From: LMUY01 sp964242215
GTDB lineage: Bacteria; Pseudomonadota; Alphaproteobacteria; Acetobacterales; Acetobacteraceae
Reading direction: 5' to 3'
DNA length: 64,000 nucleotides
Assembly (NCBI GenBank): GCA_964242215.1
Contig: CAXTCJ010000011.1
Coordinates: forward strand, 1 to 64,000
This document shows, piece by piece, positions 42,552 to 51,016 of the stretch. Each line of letters begins with the position of its first letter. Positions within the stretch are counted from its first letter, which is position 1. The position numbers and the translations under genes were made by a program. Under the pieces are notes generated by a model. That model saw nothing but the letters and a program-made list of their open reading frames with translations, made no database searches and was not told the origin of the DNA.

Positions 42552-44334
42552 GATAGGCCTCCACGACGTCCGGGTGGGCGCGGATCTCCGCCGGCGTCCC
42601 GGCCGCCAGGATCTTGCCGAGGTTCAGCACCGTGACCCGGTCGCAAACCGCGAAGATCAGGTCGGCATGGTGCTCGACCAGCAGCACCCCGACTCCCTGG
42701 CGGCTGACGGCGGTGATGAGGGCGCCGAGATGTTGGATCTCCGCATGCGAGAGGCCGGCGGCCGGCTCGTCCAGCAGCAGGTAGGCGGGCGCCGCCATCA
42801 GGGCCCGGGCGATCTCGACGAAGCGGAGTTCGCTGTGTTGCAACCGCCCGGCGCGGGCCTGCGCCAATCCGTCCAACCCGCAGATCCGGAGCGCAAGCAG
42901 GGCCCGCTGCCGTTGGTCGCGTTCCTCCCGCCGGGAGCGCGGCAGTTGCAGCAATGCCTCGGCGAAGCTGGCCCGGCACCGCGTGGTGCCCCCGATCATC
43001 ACATTGTCCAGGACCGACAACTCCGACACGATCCGGGGCGTCTGGAACGTGCGGGCGACGCCGTGCGCGGCGCGGGTGTGCGGGGCGCCCAGCCGCAGCG
43101 CCCCACCTGCCGTCAGCGTGCCGTGCTGCGGCCGGACGAAGCCGCAGATCACGTTCAGCGTCGTCGTCTTGCCGCTGCCGTTCGGGCCGATTAGCCCGTG
43201 CACTTCGCCGGGGTGGAGGTCCAGGCTGAGCCCGTCGATCGCCTTCACGCCGCCGAAGCTGAGCGCAATGTCCCGCACGGCAAGCGACTGCGCTGCGCGG
43301 TTCTGTGGGAACAGGCTGGGGAGCGCCTCGACGCGCGGCAGGATGCTGCGGCCGCCGTCCAGTTTGCGGCGGTTGCGGAAATCCAGCAGCTCCGCGATTC
43401 CGCCGGGCACGGCGAGGACGATGACCAGGAGCAAGGCCGCATACAGGAAGGTGGACCAGGCGGCGAGCGGCGCGGCCACCTCGGGCAGAACCGTCAGGAT
43501 AAGGGTGCCGAGCAGCGGGCCCAGCACCGAGCCGCGGCCCCCGATCAGGATCGCGATGAAGAACATCACGGAGAGGTCGAAGGTGAAGGCGTCAGGCGTG
43601 ATATACGATTGCAGCGTCGCGAACAGGCCCCCGGCAACCCCCGCCAATACTCCGCTGAACAGGAAGACCATCAGCAGCAAACGCGGCTTTGACACGCCGC
43701 TTGCCTCCGCTGCGACTTCGGCGTCCCGCAGGGCGATCAGCAAGCGTCCGACCTGCCCGCGGGCGAGATTGAGCGTCAGCCAGGTGCAGACCGCGCCGAC
43801 CGCCACGCAGAACAGGTAGAAGCCGACGGTGCTGTCGAATGGCTCCGGCAAGGTCGGCCCGGGCACGCCGATGCCGCCGCCGGTGACGCTGGTCCAGGCG
43901 AGCGCGACCTGGGTAACGATGGTGGCGAACCCGAGCGTGGTCATGGCGAAATAGAACGTCCGAAGCCGGAGCGCCGGCAGGCCAACCAGTGCGCCCGCCA
44001 CCCCGCCGACCAGCCCACCTGCCGCCATGGCGGTGAAGGGATCGAGGCCGAGTTTCGCCACGAGGACGCTGTAGGTATAGGCGCCGAGCGTCAGCAGCGC
44101 GACGTAGCCGATCGCCAATTGGCCGGCAAAGCCAACCACCAGGTTCAATCCCGCGACCAGGACCCAGTAGACCGCGGCGCGCGTGGCGATCACGGTCCAG
44201 TAATCCTCACCAGCCAGCGGCAAGATCAGGAACGCGGCGAGCACGGCCAGATAGGGCAGGTTGGCCTTGATCGAACCGATCGAGCCATCCTTGATGGGCG
44301 TGGCGGACCTTAGCGCCTGGCCAACGGGGGTCAT
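42541..44334 (-). CDS. LivM-LivG fusion: permease joined to ABC ATPase
   Basis: 597 residues. Residues 1-330 form a LivM permease (GLNLVVGFAGQLAIGYVALLTLGAYTYS, then ALRDAEVAAEASGV coupling loop and PGGIAELLDFRNRR). Residues 345-597 form a LivG ATPase (Walker A GPNGSGKTT, Walker B LLLDEPAAGLS, VLLVEHHADLIF). The ABC signature, normally LSYGQ or LSGGQ, reads RLQHSELRFVEIARAL, so its Ser-Gly-Gly core is lost. The fusion is known from some Liv systems. Its start overlaps livH (ATGA). Confidence 0.9.
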   Translation of the reverse strand: MTPVGQALRSATPIKDGSIGSIKANLPYLAVLAAFLILPLAGEDYWTVIATRAAVYWVLVAGLNLVVGFAGQLAIGYVALLTLGAYTYSVLVAKLGLDPFTAMAAGGLVGGVAGALVGLPALRLRTFYFAMTTLGFATIVTQVALAWTSVTGGGIGVPGPTLPEPFDSTVGFYLFCVAVGAVCTWLTLNLARGQVGRLLIALRDAEVAAEASGVSKPRLLLMVFLFSGVLAGVAGGLFATLQSYITPDAFTFDLSVMFFIAILIGGRGSVLGPLLGTLILTVLPEVAAPLAAWSTFLYAALLLVIVLAVPGGIAELLDFRNRRKLDGGRSILPRVEALPSLFPQNRAAQSLAVRDIALSFGGVKAIDGLSLDLHPGEVHGLIGPNGSGKTTTLNVICGFVRPQHGTLTAGGALRLGAPHTRAAHGVARTFQTPRIVSELSVLDNVMIGGTTRCRASFAEALLQLPRSRREERDQRQRALLALRICGLDGLAQARAGRLQHSELRFVEIARALMAAPAYLLLDEPAAGLSHAEIQHLGALITAVSRQGVGVLLVEHHADLIFAVCDRVTVLNLGKILAAGTPAEIRAHPDVVEAYLGG

Positions 44335-45188
44335 ACCCGCCGGGCCGCGAGACTGCCGAACAAGCCTTGTGGCGCCACCAGCAAAACGATGATGAAGGCC
44401 GCGAACACGGCGACGCTGGCGAACACACCGCCCACCATGAAGTTCGCCGTCTGCTGCAGCAGCCCGAGCAGCAGCCCACCGAGCACGGCGCCCCGGTTAT
44501 TGCCCATGCCGCCCAGCGCGACGGGGATGAAGCCGTAGAAGCTCAGCATCGGGCCGTTGGCGAAAAAGGCGAGTAGCAATTGTCCGCTGGCAAACCCTGC
44601 CAGCCCGCCGATCACGCCGGCGAGGGCGAAGGACGCGATGCGCAGGCCGCGCTCGGGCAGGCCGAGCGCGCGCGCCGCGAAGTTGTCTTCGGCGATGGCA
44701 ACAAAGGCCCGGCCGACCAGCGTGCGCCGGTACATCCATTCGAGCCCGCCCACCGTCACCGCGCAGGCCACAACCGGCAGCCAAAACCGCTCGTCCAACA
44801 CGCCCGATCCGAGGCCGATCACGCGCGGGAATGGCTGGGGCTCGGTGCTGAACTCGATCGCGGTGAACTGCTGGATCAGCAGGGCGCCAGCCAGGGTCGA
44901 TAGCACGTACAGATGCTGGTCGAGTTTCGAGAGCACGGGGCGGACCAGGACGAACTCCGTGACGACTCCGACTGCCGCACAGGCGGCCAAGGTCAGCAAC
45001 AGCCCGAGGATTGCCGGCATTCCCATGCGTGCGATGAACAGCGACCCAAGCACGCCGCCGAGCATGCCGAGTTGCCCGGCGGTAAAGCTCATCACCCGTG
45101 ACGCGGAGAACATGACGTTATAGGTGATGCCGATCAGCGCGTACACCGCACCCAGCGCAAGCCCCGACGCAATGATGGACCCGATCAC
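44331..45188 (-). CDS. livH: Branched-chain amino acid-type ABC transporter permease LivH
   Basis: 285 residues starting GTG (45188): IGSIIASGLALGAVYALIGITYNVMF, ending in VLLVAPQGLFGS, both LivH hallmarks. The coupling loop is VAIAEDNFAARALGL. It heads the livH / livM-livG / livF operon. No binding-protein gene lies next to it. The tandem pair at 35602-37991 is the nearest candidate. Upstream lies a decayed strip, so a former binding protein may have been lost (inference). Confidence 0.91.
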   Translation of the reverse strand: MIGSIIASGLALGAVYALIGITYNVMFSASRVMSFTAGQLGMLGGVLGSLFIARMGMPAILGLLLTLAACAAVGVVTEFVLVRPVLSKLDQHLYVLSTLAGALLIQQFTAIEFSTEPQPFPRVIGLGSGVLDERFWLPVVACAVTVGGLEWMYRRTLVGRAFVAIAEDNFAARALGLPERGLRIASFALAGVIGGLAGFASGQLLLAFFANGPMLSFYGFIPVALGGMGNNRGAVLGGLLLGLLQQTANFMVGGVFASVAVFAAFIIVLLVAPQGLFGSLAARRV

Positions 45189-45225
45189 GGTGTCACGGCC
45201 GTGTAATCACGTCGTGCCGACTTCC

Positions 45226-45369
45226 TCAACGCGCGACCGCCATGGTGAACTCGGCCGGTGCCGGCACCGCGTTGGGCCGGCGCTGAGCGATGCTCTGGTA
45301 GCGGGTGTAGAGGCGAACCCCCTCGTGACCGTAGGCGTGGTGGTCGCCAAAGTTGATTGCGTCGCGCAT
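45226..45369 (-). pseudogene. C-terminal remnant of an MmsA-like aldehyde dehydrogenase
   Basis: This 47-residue stretch contains INFGDHHAYGHEGVRLYTRY and ends QRRP-NAVPAPAEFTMAVAR. The pattern FGD-xx-AYG-xx-GVR-x-YTR-x-(T)-xRxP, then a GAEFxMP-like tail, is the extreme C-terminus of CoA-acylating methylmalonate-semialdehyde dehydrogenases. The codons in front of 45369 show no homology, and a whole gene would need about 450 more residues. I read it as a deletion remnant between livH and the RraA gene. Confidence 0.6.
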
Positions 45370-45419
45370 GTCTCGTGTCACCTGAACTGGCAGCAGAAGC
45401 AGAGAGGCAGCCGCAGTCG

Positions 45420-46100
45420 CTATTTGTAGCGCGTTGCGGCCAGTGTGGTGAGATCGATGCCGCCGGCGATGTCCTGCTTTTGCCGGCTGTCGCCGGCGTT
45501 GATGTGTTCGGCCCGCAGCAGCACCGCTTCGATATGGGCCTGCGGCACGAATACGATCCCTGCCTCATCGGCGGCCACCAGGTCACCGGCATCGACGGTG
45601 ACGCCGCAGATGCGCACCCGGCCGTTGATCTCGATTGTCCGCAGCCGCCATTTCCCGGTGATCGGCGTGATGCCGCGCGACCAGATCGGAAATCCAAGCT
45701 GAATGGAGGCCGACGGGTCACGATGGGATCCGTCGATCACGGCCCCCGCGCAGCCGGATCGGTGCGCCAGCGTTGCCGACTGGCCGCCCATGTTCGACAC
45801 GCCAAGGATCCCCTCGATGACGACGACGTCGCCCGGATCGGATAGGTTGTAAGCCTCGTGCTCACCCATGCCACCGGCCTTTTCGGTCGCGGCGCGTGTC
45901 GTGGAATCCGCCCGTTCGCTATTGCGTACGGTGACCGCCCGCCCGACCAGCCGCCGATCCGGCAGGTTCGGTTTCAGCGTGGTGGCTGGGATCGCCGCGA
46001 ACAGGCCGAGATCGTCCATGGCATCGGATACGGAACCGGTCAGGTCCTCGAGGGCACGATACCGCTCGATGATGTCCTGCGGAATAGCCGGGAGGTCCAT
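45420..46100 (-). CDS. RraA-family protein (4-hydroxy-4-methyl-2-oxoglutarate aldolase-like)
   Basis: 226 residues. TGSVSDAMDDLG, GRAVTVRNSE, GDVVVIEGILGVSNMGGQSATLAHRSGCAGAVIDGSHRD and DLVAADEAGIVFVP match the RraA/HMG-aldolase fold. The GGxSATxAxxxGxxGxVIDGxxRD run is the active-site and metal loop, with the Arg-Asp pair. Such proteins cleave 4-carboxy-4-hydroxy-2-oxoadipate or decarboxylate oxaloacetate, or act as RNase E regulators. In this catabolic context, aldolase is preferred. The start at 46100 has only a weak AAGG site. Intact gene in a decayed strip. Confidence 0.85.
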   Translation of the reverse strand: MDLPAIPQDIIERYRALEDLTGSVSDAMDDLGLFAAIPATTLKPNLPDRRLVGRAVTVRNSERADSTTRAATEKAGGMGEHEAYNLSDPGDVVVIEGILGVSNMGGQSATLAHRSGCAGAVIDGSHRDPSASIQLGFPIWSRGITPITGKWRLRTIEINGRVRICGVTVDAGDLVAADEAGIVFVPQAHIEAVLLRAEHINAGDSRQKQDIAGGIDLTTLAATRYK

Positions 46101-46794
46101 ATGCCTTATGGCATCTCTGGGAACCCGGCCCGTTAGTGTTCTTTGGGCGCCCAATGGCTACCCTCCCTCTTGGTCGCTCGTGCTGTCGGAAACTCTACCG
46201 GCACTTGCACCCTGTCAACTGATGGTTAGGAATATCGCGCATCATCACGGTGAATTAAAACCGGAGTCTTACCACCGATCTTCCGAGTCTATACTGTCGA
46301 AGCGCTGTCGAGAGCCGCCACTCTAATGCCGAGTCGCTGGCCGCGATGATGCCACTCGCTTGGGCAGCCGGCAGATCGACGGCGTCGCAGCAACCGCGTT
46401 CCCATTTCAGCCGGAATAGATCGCGGTCAACGCCGGGTCGGCCAGGATCCGGGCAGGCTCACCTTGGGCGAGTGCGTGGCCCTGGTGCAGGAACACGATG
46501 GTGTCGGCGATGCGTTGAACCATCTTGGTGTCGCGCTCGACCACCAGCATCGTTCGGCCTTGGACAGCAGCACCAGGCCGCCGAATAGAGGCAAGCTCAC
46601 GAACACGACGGGGAGCTGCGCACGCCAGGCGCGGTGGCCGCGCGTAATCGGCGATGCCGACGATCAGCGTGTCACCTCATCCGATAGGCGGGGAGGGGCA
46701 GGCCAGGACGGATCCTCGCCCGACGGCATAGATGGTAGCAGGACCCCGTCCCGATCCTAGATATCGAGACACTCGACGCTGGAGAGCCAACCTC
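46101..46794. other. 694-base gap between RraA and carotenoid oxygenase genes
   Basis: Apart from the LivG remnant (46407-46562), I see no gene. 46190-46300 is unusually AT-rich for this window and probably holds the RraA promoter. Just behind the remnant on the minus strand, one frame reads QLPVVFVSLPLFGGLVLLSKAE, a membrane-helix-like piece that may belong to the same lost transporter. Open frames here are short and unlike any family. Confidence 0.5.
46407..46562 (-). pseudogene. C-terminal remnant of a LivG-type ABC ATPase
   Basis: The frame reads QGRTMLVVERDTKMVQRIAD, then TIVFLHQGHALAQGEPARILADP and ends AIYSG at a TGA. This equals the last 50 residues of LivG ATPases (GRTxxxVEHDMxxVxxxxDxIxVLxxGxxLAxGxPxxIxxDPxVxxxYLG). 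The switch histidine VEH is Arg. Walker A, signature and Walker B are absent. Upstream sequence loses homology. It is a truncated gene relic. Confidence 0.65.
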
Positions 46795-48228
46795 ATGCCG
46801 AACCCCATCCATAACGCCGTCCGCGCCGTCGCCGAGCATGCGGTCGAGCTGATTGCGGGGTGGAATCGAAAGCGCCTGCCCCCCGCTGGAGCCGACTACC
46901 TGGTCGGTGTCCATAAGCCGATGCAAGCCGAACTGACGCTTGAGCATCTCCCCATCACGGGCTCAATCCCCGCGGGGTTGAATGGCCGGTATCTCAAGAT
47001 GGGGGCGAACCCGGTCAGGTCCGACATCGCGGGGCATCACTGGTTCCTCGGCGACGGGATGGTACACGGACTTGCCATCCGGGACGGCGCCGTCCAGTGG
47101 TATCGCAACCGCTGGATCGGCTCGCGGCTGGCGGCAACGTCGCTTGGCCGCCCCCCCGCGCCCGGCCCTCGCCGGGGGCGCAACGACACCGTAAACACCA
47201 ACGTGGCCGACATCGGTGGTCGCGCCTTCGCGCTGGTGGAGGCGGGCAGCTATCCTGTCGAACTGTCCGAGACCCTGGACGAACAGCGCTACAATCCGTT
47301 CGACGACACACTCGGCGGTTCATTTTCCGGTCACCCTCACCGCGATCCGGTCACCGGCGAGTATCACGCCGTGGCGTATGACGGCAGCATCTGGGATACC
47401 GTCCGCCACGTTGTGGTCTCGGCGGCGGGCAAGGTGGTCCGCGACGTGCCGATCGCCGTGCAGCATGGCCCCTGTATCCACGACTGCGCCATCACCGCGC
47501 GGTTCGCCATCGTGCTGGACCTGCCAGTCACCTTCTCGATGCGTGCCGTGCTCGGCGGCCACCTGTTTCCGTTCCGCTGGAACCCGGCGCACCAAGCCCG
47601 GCTGGGGCTCTTGCCGCGCAACGGTGACCAAGCCGACATCATCTGGTGCAATCTCGACCCTTGCTTCGTCTTCCACGTGGCAAATGCGTTCGACGGCCCC
47701 GATGGCAATGTCATTCTGGACGTCATCGCCTATGCCACGATGTTCGCCTCAGGCGCGAGCGGCCTCGACGCGTTGGGTCGGCTCGAGCGTTGGACGGTGG
47801 ACCCTGTCGCGCGCCGCGTCGACCGCCAGGTCATTGATCCGACGCCGCAGGAGTTCCCCCGCATCGACGAGCGCCGCTTCGGCCAGAGCTACCGCTTCGT
47901 CTATACAGTGGCCGTCCCGCCCGACGGCAACCCACAATTGGCCGGCGCAACGCGGCTGTACAAGCACGATATCGAAACGGGATCCCGCCTCGTGCACGAA
48001 TTCGGTGACACCCATTTGCCCGGCGAATTCGTGTTCGTTCCGGCGACCGCCGACGCGCTTGAGGACCAAGGCTGGCTTCTCGGCCTCGTCATCAACACGG
48101 CGGACGACACCACCGATTTCGTGGTCCTCGACGCACAAGACTTCGAAGCTGCTCCGGTGGCGACTGTCCGGCTGCCACACCGGATCCCCCCTGGATTCCA
48201 CGGGAACTGGTTTCCGTTTCAAGGATAG
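46795..48228 (+). CDS. Carotenoid cleavage oxygenase-family (RPE65-like) protein
   Basis: 477 residues, seven-bladed propeller of the carotenoid/stilbene/lignostilbene oxygenases. GLNGRYLKMGANPV opens the domain. Fe(II)-binding histidines fit SGHPHRDP, QHGPCIHDCAIT, FVFHVANAFDG and FHGNWFPF at the C-terminus. The start ATG at 46795 has GGAGAG in front; a longer frame from 46732 has no ribosome site. It is alone, with no carotenoid genes near. Lignostilbene- or aromatic-alkene cleavage is as plausible as carotenoid cleavage. Confidence 0.9.
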   Translation: MPNPIHNAVRAVAEHAVELIAGWNRKRLPPAGADYLVGVHKPMQAELTLEHLPITGSIPAGLNGRYLKMGANPVRSDIAGHHWFLGDGMVHGLAIRDGAVQWYRNRWIGSRLAATSLGRPPAPGPRRGRNDTVNTNVADIGGRAFALVEAGSYPVELSETLDEQRYNPFDDTLGGSFSGHPHRDPVTGEYHAVAYDGSIWDTVRHVVVSAAGKVVRDVPIAVQHGPCIHDCAITARFAIVLDLPVTFSMRAVLGGHLFPFRWNPAHQARLGLLPRNGDQADIIWCNLDPCFVFHVANAFDGPDGNVILDVIAYATMFASGASGLDALGRLERWTVDPVARRVDRQVIDPTPQEFPRIDERRFGQSYRFVYTVAVPPDGNPQLAGATRLYKHDIETGSRLVHEFGDTHLPGEFVFVPATADALEDQGWLLGLVINTADDTTDFVVLDAQDFEAAPVATVRLPHRIPPGFHGNWFPFQG

Positions 48229-48310
48229 CCGAGCAGGCCCTTGGCATCAGCCCATGGCGTACAGCCGCTTCCTGCTCAGTCAGCGATAGGGTGCTGGGTG
48301 CCGGTTCGGA

Positions 48311-49819
48311 TCAGTGCAGCGCGTTACGACCCGCGCTGCGAGCGGCGCCCTCGCCGGCGAGTCGGCCGAACACCACGCCGGCGACCAATCCCGTGCCGCT
48401 GCCGTAGTTATGATAGTACAGGCCGCCGACGATCTCCCCGGCCGCGAACAAACCCTGGATCGGCGCGCCGGCGGTGTCCGACACCTCGGCCCGCTCGCTT
48501 ACTTTCAACCCGCCGAACGTGAAGGTCACCCCGGCGGTCACGCCATAGGCGTCGTACGGCGGCGTATCGAGCCTGTTGGCCCAGTTGGTCTTGTTGAAGG
48601 CCAAGCCTTGCGTGCCAAGCCCGTCATGAACGTTCGGGTTGAACGGCACGTCCGGCCGTGGCGCGTTGTTGTATTGTTCGATCGTGCGCAGGAAGCCCTG
48701 CGGATCGACACCGGTGAGCTTGCCCGCAAGTTCTTCGAACGTGTTGGCGGACTCCTTGGTGATGCGGGGAATGCGGTATTCGTCACGCAGGAGATGGCTC
48801 ACCTTCTGGTCGAAGATCTGCCAGGCGAACAAGCCGGGCTGCCGCATGACCTCGTGGCCGTATTTCGCGTAGGTGTAGCTGTGGAAGTCGAGCCCTTCGT
48901 CGAGGAATCGTTCGCCACGAGCGTTCACCAGGATGCCGAAAGGGTAGTTGTGCTTCTGGAACTTGTCCCCAATCGTGAGGTCGCCGTACTCCGGCGCGTT
49001 CATATCCCACTGCACCGCGTGCGCACCGGACCAGTGGCCCGTGACGGCCGCTCCGACATCGATCGCCATGCGGTGGCCCCACCCCGTGTTGTATCGCGTG
49101 CCGCGCACCTTCGCGAGGTCCCAGTTCGGGCCGAGATAACGCGCGCGCATTTCGGGGTTGGACTCGAACCCGCCGCACGCAAGCACCACGGACTTGGCGC
49201 GCAGGTCGATATTGCGGCCATGCCAGCGAGCCCGTACCCCGCGGATGGCGGCGTCGTCCTGCAGCAGACCCACAGCCTGCGTCTCATACAGCACGGGAAT
49301 GCCGGCGGCTCCGACCGCCTCGTGCAGCGTCTTGGTCAATTGCTGACCGCCGCCCCAGATGTGGCAGGCGAGACCACCCCAGAACTTGAATTTGCCGTCG
49401 ACCTTGAAGGCCTGGCGACCAAGGGCCGGCTGGAAGCGCACGCCATGCGCCTTGAGCCAACGCGCGGCATCATAGCTGTTGCTGATGAGAATGTCGGTCA
49501 GCTCGGGGTCGGAGCGATACTCGGTAAGCCGCCCCATGTCGTCGAAATACTGTTCGCGCGTGTAGGAGCCGAAGTCGATGTTGGCGAGATCGAGATCCAC
49601 GATATCCGGCGAGATCGGCAGCAGGTCGTCCACCCCGTCATAGACGAAGCGGAAGGCGCCGCCGGTGAAGGCGGAGTTGCCGGCCCGCGCATCTTGCGGT
49701 GCACTTTCGATCATGGCGACGGTGGCGCCTGCTTCGCGCGCGGCAAGGGCGGCATTCGCCGCAGCGTTGCCGGCGCCGATGACCAACACGTCGGGCTCGC
49801 TATACGTTTCCGGGGTCAT
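48311..49819 (-). CDS. FAD-dependent tricarballylate dehydrogenase/fumarate reductase-like flavoprotein
   Basis: 502 residues. DVLVIGAGNAAANAALAAREAG is the FAD Rossmann motif. GNSAFTGGAFRFVYDG, VVLACGGFESN, and the late FTFGGLKVSERAEV...GLFAAGEIVGGLYYHNYGSG form the flavin/substrate region of the flavocytochrome-c/TcuA branch. No signal peptide. Relatives oxidise tricarballylate to cis-aconitate or act on similar succinate-like bonds. It is divergent from a LysR gene, with an ATACT-NNN-CATAAG box at 49844. No TcuB-type electron-transfer partner is seen in the window. Confidence 0.88.
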   Translation of the reverse strand: MTPETYSEPDVLVIGAGNAAANAALAAREAGATVAMIESAPQDARAGNSAFTGGAFRFVYDGVDDLLPISPDIVDLDLANIDFGSYTREQYFDDMGRLTEYRSDPELTDILISNSYDAARWLKAHGVRFQPALGRQAFKVDGKFKFWGGLACHIWGGGQQLTKTLHEAVGAAGIPVLYETQAVGLLQDDAAIRGVRARWHGRNIDLRAKSVVLACGGFESNPEMRARYLGPNWDLAKVRGTRYNTGWGHRMAIDVGAAVTGHWSGAHAVQWDMNAPEYGDLTIGDKFQKHNYPFGILVNARGERFLDEGLDFHSYTYAKYGHEVMRQPGLFAWQIFDQKVSHLLRDEYRIPRITKESANTFEELAGKLTGVDPQGFLRTIEQYNNAPRPDVPFNPNVHDGLGTQGLAFNKTNWANRLDTPPYDAYGVTAGVTFTFGGLKVSERAEVSDTAGAPIQGLFAAGEIVGGLYYHNYGSGTGLVAGVVFGRLAGEGAARSAGRNALH

Positions 49820-49843
49820 GGCTGCTCTCTTCTTGTATAGCTA

Positions 49844-49857
49844 ATACTTTGCATAAG
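49844..49857. promoter_or_regulatory. ATACT-NNN-CATAAG box, flavoprotein/LysR gap
   Basis: ATACTTTGCATAAG. It lies 25 bases before the flavoprotein start and 59 before the LysR start, next to a possible minus-strand -10 TATACA (49834-49839). The same 11 fixed bases occur at 56142-56155. Likely LysR binding site. Confidence 0.5.
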
Positions 49858-49915
49858 TAATCACGCTTATCAAGGCCGTTGCGCTGCGCCGCCATGCGGG
49901 AGAAGTTACCCCTAC

Positions 49916-51016
49916 ATGCAAGACTCCAGCAGCGAACGTTCACGCCTGCCTCTCGCGCAGGAGGGGCTACGGCTCGCAGGCATCACCCTGCGCGCATTCG
50001 AGATTTTTGCGGCCGTGGCCGAGCGCGGCAGCATGACGGGGGCGGCTGAACAACTCGGCGTCAGCCAATCCGCCGTGTCGCAGGCGGTACGGGCGCTGGA
50101 AGTCACATTGGGGCAGACCCTGTTCGACCGGTCGTTGCGGCCGCCTGCGTTGACCCTGGCGGGCGCCGCCGTGCTGCAGCATGCGCAAGGCATCCTGGAG
50201 CACGCGCGCAGCCTCGAACGGGTCAGCAACGGCGATGGCGGGCAAGCGCTGCCGCTGCTGCGGATCGGGATGGCCAACACGTTCGCCGTCACGGTGGCGC
50301 CCTTGCTGCTCGAGCAGATCCGGCACTTGGCGCGAAGCTGGACGATCAGCTCCGGCGCGGGCGAGACGCGCGTCGAGGGCCTGTTGGAACGCCGGCTCGA
50401 CCTGGTGATCACCTTCGACGACGCGGCGGTCCAGCGCGAGCTGTTGTCGCTGCCGATCATGTCCGAACCATTTTGCCTGGCCGTGCCGCATTCGTTCCGC
50501 GGCCCCGTGCAGCACTGGTCCGATCTGCAGGGCGCCGGCGAGATGCTGCGCTACGGCCGGCATCTGCATCTCAGCGGCCAGGTCGAGGGGCATCTATCGC
50601 GGGAAGGGCTGGACCTGCCGATGCGCTTTCGGCTGGACACGATCAGCGCGGTGATCGCGATGGTGGCCGCTGGTGTCGGCTGGTCGCTGGTCACGCCGCT
50701 CAGCATCCTGTCGTCGGCGAGCCTGGCCGGCCGCCTGCGTCTGCTGCCGATGCCCGGCCAGCAACTGCGCCGCACCCTGGTGGTGGCCGGGCGGCCGGAA
50801 GACGGTGGCACGATTGTTCCCCTGGTGCAGAAGGCCTCGATTCAGGCACTCGCAGACCATTGCCTGCCCGAGCTGCGTCGCTTGCTGCCGGAGATGAGCG
50901 GGACGATCGCGCTGGCCGAACCCGGCGCCGCGACGCTTCCCACGCCGGGTGCGGCTAACGTTGCTGGGCCCGCGCCTCGATCGCGTCGAGTTCGTCCGCG
51001 CCCATCAGGCGATTGA
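49916..51016 (+). CDS. LysR-family transcriptional regulator
   Basis: 366 residues, long for LysR. The winged helix (residues 22-80: LRAFEIFAAVAERGSMTGAAEQLGVSQSAVSQAVRALEVTLGQTLFDR) precedes an inducer-binding domain (LRIGMANTFAVTVAPLLLEQ, FRLDTISAVIAMVAAGVGWSLVTPLS). The Ala/Pro/Arg-rich last 50 residues overlap the 3' end of the lyase gene on the opposite strand by 62 bases. It is divergent from the flavoprotein, and it probably also controls the operon starting at 56088. Confidence 0.9.
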   Translation: MQDSSSERSRLPLAQEGLRLAGITLRAFEIFAAVAERGSMTGAAEQLGVSQSAVSQAVRALEVTLGQTLFDRSLRPPALTLAGAAVLQHAQGILEHARSLERVSNGDGGQALPLLRIGMANTFAVTVAPLLLEQIRHLARSWTISSGAGETRVEGLLERRLDLVITFDDAAVQRELLSLPIMSEPFCLAVPHSFRGPVQHWSDLQGAGEMLRYGRHLHLSGQVEGHLSREGLDLPMRFRLDTISAVIAMVAAGVGWSLVTPLSILSSASLAGRLRLLPMPGQQLRRTLVVAGRPEDGGTIVPLVQKASIQALADHCLPELRRLLPEMSGTIALAEPGAATLPTPGAANVAGPAPRSRRVRPRPSGD

